A model generated the notes under the pieces. That model was not told the origin of the DNA and did not search any database. It saw nothing but the letters and a program-made list of their open reading frames with translations. Below, piece by piece: positions 10,145-19,600 of a stretch of 24,370 bases of DNA. The DNA is from Saccoglossus kowalevskii (taxonomy: Eukaryota > Hemichordata > Enteropneusta > Harrimaniidae), in NCBI RefSeq assembly GCF_000003605.2, contig NW_003147292.1:23789-48158 (forward strand), given 5' to 3'. A program made the translations under genes and the position numbers. Within the stretch, counting starts at the first letter, position 1; each line of letters opens with the position of its first letter.

Positions 10145-10990
10145 AGTTCCCGTTCGGACAATGTCCGAAAACGGGGACTATTAATTTGGGTTCGTTCGTT
10201 CCGTCCGTCCGTCCATCCGACGTACGTCCGGAGCTATATCTCGGACACCCATTGACGGATATCATTTACATAATGTCTTGCATATGCGCGTCAAGTTACT
10301 TTGTGATCGGAGAAAAATGGCCGACTGGCGGCCATTTGGGATGTAAAATTTGCTATTTCTGATACCTAAACGTCGGTATGATGATCATACATATTGGGTT
10401 GTAGGTGCACGTCATTTTTTTTCGTGATTCGAACGAATATGGCCGACTGGCGGCCATCTTGTTTTTCATGGTACCCATGCTACTTTTTCTTGAATGCCAT
10501 GAACGTTTCTGTTTAAATTTTGTGCAAAGATAGTCTTCCAAGGGATACATGCGCACCAACAAAAAGTGCTAAATCGTAATGTTTACATGTCCGGAGCTGT
10601 TTCTCAGAGATGACTAGGCCAATTTGGATCAAAGTTGGTATGGTGATCATACATATTGGGTTATAGTTGCATGTCATTTTTCTGTGATTCAAACTAATAT
10701 GGCTGACTGGTAGCCATTTTGTTTTTCATGATACCCATGCCTACTTTCCCATGAATGCAATGAACATTTCTGTTTAAATTTTGTACAAAGACAGTATACC
10801 AATAGATACATCAACATGAACATTATTTTTGTAATTTGATTCAATATGTCCAATTCTCGTGTAAAAGCACTAAATCATAATTTTTTTTACAAATCAATCA
10901 CCTATTAATGGTTTCGATCTAATCTCAATGACTTCATCAGCATCACATTTATATGTCAGATCACAAAATTTTGTACGGGGACTGTGTCAT
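10145..10990 (+). repeat. Composite interspersed repeat with internal duplication
   Basis: The left end (10145-10180) is a stem-like TCCCGTTCGGACA / TGTCCGAAAACGGG followed by GGGGACTATTAATTTGGG and a run of CCGT/CGTC units. TCCGGAGCT then occurs at 10227 and again at 10590. Two related blocks of about 260 bp follow, sharing GGTATGNTGATCATACATAT at 10375 and 10637, then TTTTCATG-TACCCATGC-like and TTTCTGTTTAAATTTTGT stretches. The near-palindrome ATGGCCGACTGGCGGCCAT appears at 10317-10335 and 10439-10457, with a diverged copy at 10699-10717. ACGGGGACTGTGTCATTAAC near 10975-10990 echoes the left end. There is no coding frame, so it is probably a non-autonomous element. Confidence 0.75.
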
Positions 10991-11539
10991 TAACAATTAA
11001 AAACAAATCATTGCACATATTTATTAATGTTCGAATTATTTAATAAAAATTTATGGGCTACTTCTTTGAATTTGAAAAGATTTGTTTTATTCAGGAATCT
11101 TATTTTCGTAATACAATATAATACATTACAACATAATGTTCTTACATTAACAAGAGCAAGGCAAATGCATACAACTTTTGTTTTCACGTGAAAAGTAACA
11201 ACAGGGTTCAAACATTAAAATGTTCCTACTTATTTTTGTATTTTGTCAGAGTATTATTTTTCTTTGATGTAACATATTCCATTTGTTTTATTCTTATAAT
11301 GCTATTACGTATATGTATATTGATTTATATTATATTGATATTCATACTATATTGATATATACTATATTGATCGATTCAGTCTTTCAACCTGAACTCTTGA
11401 ATGGTTTGATTCACAATAATTGTCACGTGATTCATTAAGTGACTAAATTGCTCATCTCCCAGTAATTTTTTTCTATCAATTTGATTTGATAATTGAGTGC
11501 TTGTACCCCATATGTATTGATAAGTGTTCCAAATTTTAG

Positions 11540-12549
11540 TGTTTGTGTATATTCACAGTATACATTTAGGTGACGTATATTTTATGCTCGTTCTTACAAA
11601 AAGTGCAGATTACTTTGAGCCCTTGGAGAGTTCATTCGACTGAGAGTGTAATCTGCATACAAAATATTGTGACATAATTTCCATTGAAACTCGTACAGCT
11701 TTCTTTCAACTGTAACTAGAAAGGGCATCAGAAAAAACTCCACTCCTCTTCCGTAATTGTGAGAAATTGCTTGTACAATTTCTGTAACCACTGTAACCTC
11801 AATATAATGAACACGTTATAATGAACTTCCTGATATAATGAACACATAGCATGTCTCCCGCTCACAACAAACCTAATGTATTATGTGCTTCATTATAGTG
11901 AACATTTCACTATAACAAACTAATTGTATGTCCCCCAAAGAGTTCGTTATAGCGAGGCTGCAGTGTAGTAGAGTGGACTTTTAGGGGAATGAAGTATTTG
12001 GAAGCTATGAATTTACGAATCATTTCAGTGTCACAATTGTTCAGATAGTAAAATTCGTCATCTTTAATAATACCAAATAGTAGTTAAGGCCCTATAAAAA
12101 TTGATGACGTTTTAAACTTATCTGGGAGAGCAGAGATAATTCCCTGCCACAAAATAGGCGATTTAATATAAAATCAATCGGATAAAGATCATCCCAGGTT
12201 TTAAACTTACCATTACTTTTAAACAAACGTGGTACATAAATAACTCCCATATATAGTTTTGTTGTTCCAAATACTGTTATCAGATACTATGGTGTGGTCA
12301 GGTTTTACCTTTGACCAACTACAAAGAATGCTACGATAAAAGGGTGGCAATGGCGAGAATAAAGTTTTGAGGGCATAATAGCATCGAACAATTAATTTGC
12401 CTCCAAAAGGTTTTAAATAGCAGTGATACAAGGATGTACATAATATATATCACAATATTTTTGAATTGTTTTAATCCTGAGTGAGTGGTATTATAATGCA
12501 AATACATCTATCCTATTTATACCCCTATCTTTATACCCATTCCAGACAA
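11540..12549 (-). pseudogene. LINE ORF2 C-terminal region, broken
   Basis: From 12550 the frame reads FVWNGYKDRGINR, matching the FIWNGK-like block after the RT of Tx1/L1 elements. A later frame gives LPPFYRSILCSWSKV with SIWNNKTI, then YVPRLFKSNGKFKTWDDLYP. Past the inserted inverted-repeat element it gives VERKLYEFQWKLCHNILY and CTFCKNE. Positions 11008-11211 (LYCITKIRFLNKTNLFKF) may be the last part. Stops and shifts are frequent. Confidence 0.7.
11788..11967. mobile_element. Tigger/pogo-like inverted-repeat element nested in the LINE
   Basis: The left end CACTGTAACCTCAATATAAT (from 11789) and the reverse complement of the right end, CACTGCAGCCTCGCTATAAC (ending 11965), match at most positions through a GAAC at about base 24. 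The right end is followed by TA. ATAATGAAC recurs inside the left half and ACTATAACA in the right. CCTCG-TATAACGAA termini are typical of Tc1/mariner-Tigger relatives, which duplicate TA, but the left-hand TA is not exact here. At about 180 bp with no coding capacity, it is a MITE-type copy. Confidence 0.65.
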
Positions 12550-13131
12550 AGGCAAGTAGTAGGCCAGGGAGGTTGTTATCTTTCGTATATCTCATTATAC
12601 TGTCAATTAAAAGTATGCAACAGTTATTGAGCGATTTTTGAGATACATTTGAAGCGATTTTAACATCAGTGTTGAAGAGAGTAACAGGGCGCCAATTCTT
12701 AATATACCTTTTGTCTTTGTGTTGTTTTTCGATAAGGGTTATTACCCCTTGCTTTTGACTGTCTGTAAGTTCCCCTTTTTTATTTGCAGTAATAATGCAT
12801 TTAACTAATAATTCGCCCACCACTAACTAGATGGGCCGATACCATCATTACCTGACACCTTATTGTTGGGAAGACAGGAGAGTGCAGTATAAACCTCGTT
12901 CAAAGATAATTTGGCCTTCACATGGAACTCTGTCAGTTGTTTTGGAATTATTGGAGAAGAAATCTCTATAACCATTACCAGGATAATGTGAGCGACAACC
13001 GTGAAACAAATAAAAGGTCTTAATTTCCTGGCGAGGAAGTTATTCGAGGAATTAAATAATTGTGTAATTTGGCTCTTTATAGCATTACGTCGCTCAAGAA
13101 CAAGAAGATATTTTCTTTTCTTTTCACCCAT
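12550..13131 (-). pseudogene. LINE linker and RT finger region, truncated
   Basis: The frame from 13131 reads EKKRKYLLVLERRNAIKS and later NEVYTALSCLPNNKVSGNDG, the segment just before the RT in Tx1/L1 ORF2. After a stop near 12825 it continues with GELTDSQKQGVITLIEK, IKNWRPVTLFNTDVKIAS and IDSIMRYTKDNNLPGLLLA. The last string is the entry to RT motif A, where an AIDFEKAFD-like stretch should follow, but the sequence jumps to C-terminal material at 12550. The KGRT-like block normally between KIAS and IDSIMRYT also seems shortened. Confidence 0.8.
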
Positions 13132-13357
13132 CCAGTCTCATACCATGATGCCCGTGAACGAAAATAGATTCTTCCGTGACGTAGTTATATTCGACCCAAG
13201 TTCTTTTTTAGTACATTCAATTTCCTCTTTAATAATTTCAGTGGAATTATTAGCTAAATTAATGTCTAGTTTGTGTAATTTATTTTCCAAATATTTTAGA
13301 TTATTTTTCCTTTCACATGCCTTCTATTACAGTAACTGCAGGCAATTGTATTAACTT

Positions 13358-13917
13358 TTATTTTATATTTGATGAATTCCCAAATAAGTCGGTCTTCATT
13401 ACAATCGCCGTATTAACGATGGCAAAATTAGTTTTGATGAGGTCCTTGTAATTCTCATCTAACAATAAAATATTATTTAATTTCCAGTAGGAGTTACCAA
13501 TTGGAAGTGTGATGGCCGAATGATCAATTTGAACACTAGTGACGATATTCACACCAGTAACAACTGACTGTGTTGGGTTACTTTATATTATGAAGTAGTC
13601 AATACGGCTTTGAACGAGGCTCGATCTTAATCTCCTTCAGGTATATCGCTTAGTTAGGGGATTCCTAACCCTCAAAATACCCCAAGTGGTATTGTGCACA
13701 ATATTCATTATATTTTACGGTAGCTTCTTTCTATTTTGAAGGTTTGTACCTCCCATCCTGCTCAAAGAGACACTTAATGCTAAATTTAAATCACCTTCCC
13801 AAATGATTTCCCAGGGTCCACCTGAATTACAACAATATTAAAAAAAATAGTATCAAGAAACGAAGTGTGATCTGTCTCATTGTTAGGCGCATACGTATCA
13901 ATTAATAAATATGGAGA
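13358..13917 (-). pseudogene. LINE apurinic-type endonuclease domain, broken
   Basis: Reading leftward, fragments include LLIDTYAPNNETDHTSFLD (about 13910-13855), then, after a frame change, WEGDLNLALSVSLSRMGGTN, LRVRNPLTKRYT, QSRIDYFII and IDHSAITLPIGNSYWKLNN (13525 to about 13468). These match the APE-type order YAPN, GDFN, RYTWRR, SRIDYFL, SDHSAI and the YWKLN that follows. Stops and frame changes interrupt it, so the protein is not made. Positions 13918-14200 may hold the N-terminal part, but I could not recognise it. Confidence 0.75.
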
Positions 13918-13920
13918 GAT

Positions 13921-15174
13921 TTGTTGTTAATCACAAGGATCTATTAAATTCCAACAAAAATGTACATTATTTTCTTATTTATATTAAAAAAACTACCTAT
14001 TACAATTTGCCAACTTGTATTGATTAACAACTCCATTCCACCAACTTGTCAAATCTTGCTGCCAAGCCATCACTTTTCTTTCCTATCACATTAAAAAGCC
14101 TCAAGAATTATTATTTATTCTATTTGATAACTAGGGTTCTAAACGCGATGAGCAGCATTGGCTAGTCCCATTAAATAGCTCGTAATCGGTTGTATCAAAT
14201 TATCTTCACTGATACGTTTTATTAGACCCAACATGCCTTGCCAGATCATCTTGAATAGCTTGCTAATCTTCTGTTCCATAGATTACCTAGTCACATGGGG
14301 CATGGCATATACATTCTGTCAAACTATTGCCAACAGAGTATTACTCGAGAGTATTACATGTCCATCAATATGATCACAGCACTACTTCATTTATTAAGGT
14401 ATACTCATGATAACCTCATAATTAGTGGAAGAGTCAGTAGCAAATTAGCACAGAAAAAACAATAGAATGATATAGATTATGCATCATATATTTATTTGTT
14501 CATTTGATATCACAAGTAGATGATACTCTGTATATTTGTGATCGAGATGAATGTGATTTACAATATATCACTGAGCAATTTAAGGCTTGGTGCACTTGTA
14601 GTCAACTTTGACTTGTATGTAAATGATAAAGCGCTGAATAGTTTTACAGCTGAACATTGATACGCCATCCCATATACTCAGACAATGGCAGTTGAATGTT
14701 TTGTAAATGCAGGATCAGATGCAGTCAATATTTCTGGGATGAATCAACACACTGTGATATGTTGAATTTGGAATGTGAATTTGTGTGAAAGCAGAGATAA
14801 ACAAAGCTTTGTGACCTTTCTTACTGACTGAATTAATTGTAAGATACCAATCTTTTTTTCAATTATAGTCATTGTTCAGCTGTAATGTATTTTAGAGCAT
14901 TAGAGAATAATATAATCATAAACTATATTTCCCCCCATATAACAATGTATTTATACAGAGTGCACAGGTTACAATACAATATTTGCTCCATTAGTAGTGT
15001 ATGCGCTTCCGTAATTTACAGAGGTGTTTCCATATATAGCAAATATGGTAAGCAGATCATTACAGTTCTCATATCTGCCAAAGCAGACTGTGATATGCTT
15101 GATAGTCCGGAATAATTTTGGGCATTGTGAAACACCGATATTAGTCTTGTCATATTAGGATAGTCAAAAACAAT
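13921..15174. other. Intergenic sequence, no gene recognised
   Basis: This is AT-rich. The first 280 bp may contain unrecognisable 5' remains of the LINE. Open frames further right, such as 14885-15115 (+), match nothing I recognise. Confidence 0.5.
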
Positions 15175-15448
15175 TACTGTAAAAGGATTAATTATTCACT
15201 GGGTTTTAATTTTGCTTATTTCGCTGACTGGAAAATGAGCTAAATTAAAACCCAGTGAATATGTAAAATTAAGCATAGAACACATTATTTTAATGATAAA
15301 ACCGTGAATTTAAAACCCACTGAATATTTAAAATTTAGCATAGAACACATTATTTTAATGATAAAACTGAATTTAAAACCAACTGAATATGCCTGAAATG
15401 GTAAATCAGCAAAATTTAAACCCAGTAAAAATTAGTCATTTTACAGTA
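15175..15448. mobile_element. MITE with ~35-bp inverted ends and TA flanks
   Basis: The left end TACTGTAAAAGGATTAATTA and the reverse complement of the right end, TACTGTAAAATGACTAATTT, align and then share an ACTGGGTTT-AATTTT stretch. The outermost TA at both ends fits a TA target duplication. Inside is a perfect 19-bp inverted pair (15194-15212 with 15242-15260). There is also an internal tandem segment beginning TAAAACCC at 15246, 15311 and, diverged, 15374 (periods about 65 and 63). It has no coding capacity and lies downstream of the ALAS stop, so it may sit in or just past the ALAS 3'UTR. Confidence 0.75.
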
Positions 15449-16322
15449 GTTAAGATTCATCTTACTTTTTGTAAAAACTGTGCACTCTGTAAATGATGAA
15501 ACATGTCATACATAGTTATATCAATAAATAAAATATTAACTAGTCTATAGGCAGTCCAGCTGCCTGCCTCCTTTAACACTTTCATGTGTACTCTTTGATG
15601 ACAAATTAGTAGTTTTTGATTTGATATTAATTATGGCGACAAAGTGTCTTCAAGTAATCACTACATTTACAGTGACTGCAAATGTGTGTAAAGAAAACAA
15701 GAGGCGAGCGCTAGCATTGTCAAGATTGTACACCATGTGTGAAACAAGCCTGGTCTCCAGCCATTCCGAGTATGCTCAAGAATTTTGCCTGGTGAATCAC
15801 TATGCAACTACATGCAAGTATAGTTGGCACAGTATTCTGTGTTATCACTTAATTGGCCGTCTCCACGACTTCAAGCACATGGAAATATGCTTGTGCAGAC
15901 TTGAAGGCAAGGTCTAACAACAACACTTCAGTCCAAGTCCAACTATCAAAATGCAGGAGTGTTCAAGTCAATGTAGGCACACCATGAGAACAATAGACAT
16001 GAAACATCAGATAGATAATGAGGGGTGTGTCAGTTAATGCAAAGCAGGATATTATCAAGAAGAGATAATTTAAAATTGATTGCACTAAACTAGATTTGAT
16101 TAAATCTTATATTGCATATAGAAGAAACTTGCACATATTTGCAATCATGCCACATGACAGTACGATTATTAAAGTACACATGTAAGAATGTTGTAAGAGA
16201 CTGTTGTCATTTGACAACAACTAAAACTACATTTTGATAATGATCACATACACATGGATGCCTATGGCTCCACTATCCCCATATGTGCAGGGGAAGTTTG
16301 GAGCATCAGAGCCAGTGATTTG
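15449..16322 (-). other. ALAS downstream region, probable 3'UTR
   Basis: This follows the ALAS stop on the - strand. Positions 15620-15930 have a more balanced base composition, as a transcribed UTR might. I found no AATAAA or ATTAAA on the - strand here, so the transcript end is undetermined. A 98-codon + strand frame (15621-15917) is antisense and unrecognised. Confidence 0.4.
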
Positions 16323-16640
16323 TTAAGCCACCTCAACAGCCAAATTTTTCAGGAATTCCTTCTCCCTGGCAGACAACTGCTCGAATTTTTCTGGATCCTG
16401 GCAGAATTGACATTCTGCAGTGCAGACTTTATTCATCAACCCTAAACCATTTTCTTTCCATACATCAACCAGAGATTGAACAAATCCATCCATCATCTCA
16501 GTGGCATGGAATGGGGTCGGTGCAATTCTTAGTTTCTCTTCTCCCCGTGGTACAGTAGGATAGTTGATGGCTTGAACATATATACTATGCTTAGACATCA
16601 TTTCATTGGCAACCTTGGTACACTGCGCAGGATTACCAAC
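16323..16640 (-). CDS. ALAS1: ALAS coding exon 11: C-terminal domain and stop
   Basis: The acceptor is TTTCTGCCAG (phase 0). It encodes [20 protein letters not shown] and IAPTPFH, then AECQFCQ, matching the AECNFCR-type tail of animal ALAS. TAA is at 16325-16323. Confidence 0.97.
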   Translation of the reverse strand, partial: VGNPAQCTKVANEMMSKHSIYVQAINYPTVPRGEEKLRIAPTPFHATEMMDGFVQSLVDVWKENGLGLMNKVCTAECQFCQDPEKFEQLSAREKEFLKNLAVEVA

Positions 16641-19600
16641 CTGGCAGAAAAAAATAATTATATTTACACTTGTGATCAATACAACTGGGTAAAATTTACA
16701 TTATTCTCAGTAACTGTTCAAGAGAACAGCTTTAGCAGTATTATCAGGATGGACAACATTTTGGGTTTTGTCAGCAATCAAGAAGTAGGGAACCAAATGT
16801 TGAACTATCACATATTCTTGCCTGATTATACATGAACTTGCATTGTAGTTGAAAATTATAATATATGGCGTGTGACTACAAAGAGCCAATTTTTTCACCC
16901 TATGCTGCCTCTCAATAAAACCATAGTATTGGGAGATACTTACATGAATTGGTATGATATGACTTGGACAGTGGACCACAGGTAGACCAGCAGCCATTAA
17001 TTTACTTCGCAGCTCACCAACTCTCGCCTGATGTCTACCTCGCAGTTCACGTCCCTCAGGTCCACTCACTACCTGTTATAATAAATATCCAAGATTATCT
17101 ACAACGTACACTAATGAACAATGTATCCACAACCACAATAACACTCCTAGCTTATAACTCATAACCAAATATGTACTGGTAGTGTTCAAAACACACCCTA
17201 CCTTGATTGAGGCCATGGCTCCAGCCATTACAGTGGGTGGTAGAGCAGTAGTAAAGATGAACCCAGAAGCATAACTTCGTACCATATCAACCAGTTTAGC
17301 AGTACTTGCTATGTAACCACCAATATTACCAAATGCCTTTCCTGTGCAAAAAACAAAAAATCAATTCACAATATTCAGGACATAGTAACAAAGGCTTCTT
17401 TAAAAACAAAACACCAAAATACTGATAAAGTCTAAGGTGAACTTACCCAGTGTACCAGATACAATGTCAATTTCGTGTAATAGCCCTTCTTTTTCACCAA
17501 TACCAGCTCCGTGTTCACCATATAATCCAACAGCATGTACTTCATCCACAAAGGTAATGGCACCATACCGATGAGAAATTTCGCACAATTCTTTCAAAGG
17601 ACAAACAGCTCCTGTAAATTGCAAATGAAATAACATTTATATATACAGTATTTTGCAATACTGGTACATTTCTGTATATGATATATTTGGTTGTTTGGCA
17701 ATGAATCTCAGTTGAAATTACAAATACATTCATTTCATAACCAATCCAAACATTCCAAATTTCAGAATGGAGTAAAAATATCTGCTGTTATTTCATTATG
17801 GACACTTACCAGTCATAGAATGGACAGTTTCAAAAGCAACAATCTTCGGAGTTGACTTATCAGACTTTTTCAATAATTCTTCCAAGTGTTCAGGATCATT
17901 ATGCCGGAAAATAAACTTGGGAGCTCCACTATTTTTAATTCCCTGAATCATGGAGGCATGATTCCCAGAATCCGAATAAATCTCGCATCCTATGGGAAAA
18001 CAAATCATAAAACGTTAAAATCTGGAAATAACATAATATGCTGGATAAGATTATTGGTAATGTATTATTTCTCTTTTCAATGTAACATACTCTACCACAA
18101 GCACACTTTACCAAATAGAAGAAAGAAATTTGTTTATCTTCTGTATGGGTGTGTGTAATGAGTGGTGTGCACATTTGACATGCATATTCTGGTTGGTGAA
18201 ATGATGTTACATGAAAGTATCTCAGGAAGAAACATTGATGGTATTTTTACCTGGCAGAGCTCTAGCAAGGGTGAATAAGGTGGAATCGTTCGCCACATAA
18301 CAAGACGTAAAGACCAATCCAGCTTCTTTCTGGTGTAGATCAGCCAGTTGTTTTTCCAACTTTTCATGGTATGTTGTATTACCAGAAATATTGCGAGTCC
18401 CACCGGCACCAGCACCTCGCTTCTTCAAAGTGTCACTATAAATACAACCATAGTGAAAATATTCAAAATATACCCCTCAAGCAAATTACAGTTTATCGAG
18501 CTATTCATATCTGTATTTGCATGGTAGGTCATTTACATTTGGAAATAATGGTAAACCTAAAATAGTGCTGCAGAATTTTGTTTTGTTTGACCATTTTTGT
18601 CTTTATTTTCATTTCATTTTCAGTATGTGTGGATATTTAATTCCTACCAAATAACATAGCTATATTTAGAACTGAATAATCTAAAAATGCAACAATAGAT
18701 TCATAAAACAAATGACTATAGGAATGTCTAACAATGCCAAATTTCTCATTAACTCACGGTCTTCAATATTGATGATCAAAAAAATAAGTTTAACAAAATA
18801 GGTATGTATAAAGAACATGCATCTTTAATAGTGCACCACACAGCTATATACATTTTGTACCATGCTATAAATTGTACTAAGGGTTCATGATCACTCTAAA
18901 TCTGACTTCTCATTTATTACTTGAATGATTGGTGAGATTTAGAAATAGATAATGGACAGTGAGGTCATGCTCTATTAAATTCGTTTAGAGAGAGAAAGAG
19001 ATGCCAATCTGTCACAGGGTGTAACACATGTTTAGTAGACTAAACAAATCTACAACAAATCTAGTGCGTCAAAACACTAAAATACAAAGGTAAAGGACAA
19101 ACAGGATAGAAACAAATAAAATTTGTAACTCTGAATAATGAAGGAATGTCAGAAATTTTTTTTTGCCAAAGTCTCCCTTTTCAAAATATTATATTCAAAT
19201 ATTATATTTTCAAAATCCCTTTGTAAGTGGGAAATAGCTCAAAGACCACTAATGCCTTATGTACGAATCAGTTTTAGCTGCTTACTGACCGAGAGTACAG
19301 ATTAGTGAAGCATACTGCAATTACTTAGTGAATTATATTGAAATGAGCAACTTCCAGATTAGGAATGATGTTAATAATGTTCCCTCATCATAATTTCTTG
19401 TCATTGCTCTATTCAACTCAATTTAATCCTGACAAGCCTAATAAGCATGTGAAGGTCTGAATAGCTCGTCAAATTCTAATTTTCTGAGATGTGAATTGAC
19501 TATAGTGCCTAGCTACAGCCATTGCTAATACGTTATCACCTCATCTTACTTTAAATGATCAAGAAAAAATAAGAGGAATGCAAGAGCTGCACATTATTCA

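Larger units (their letters stand above)
11000..13920 (-). mobile_element. Decayed Tx1/L1-like non-LTR retrotransposon
   Basis: Fragments of a single LINE ORF2 lie in the correct order on the - strand: endonuclease (about 13920-13358), the linker before the RT (13131-12830), RT finger region (12823-12550) and C-terminal region (12550-11540, possibly on to about 11000). Reading needs several frame changes and passes stop codons. The catalytic RT core is absent. The first part of the endonuclease and any ORF1 were not found. A separate inverted-repeat element is inserted at 11788-11967. The assignment to the Tx1/L1 group rests on remembered motifs such as IKNWRPVTLFNTDVKIAS. The low-coordinate boundary is uncertain. 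Confidence 0.8.

Noticed and set aside
12823-13354. + strand frame of 117 codons at 13001-13354
   Set aside because: It is a shadow of the LINE fragments read on the - strand.
15621-15917. 98-codon + strand frame
   Set aside because: It is antisense to the probable ALAS 3'UTR and unrecognised; the more balanced composition is explained by UTR status.
16707-17069. 120-codon - strand frame as a single ALAS exon
   Set aside because: Only 17072-16944 is exon. A GTAAGT donor follows CCAATTCAT, and the remaining frame is intron read-through.
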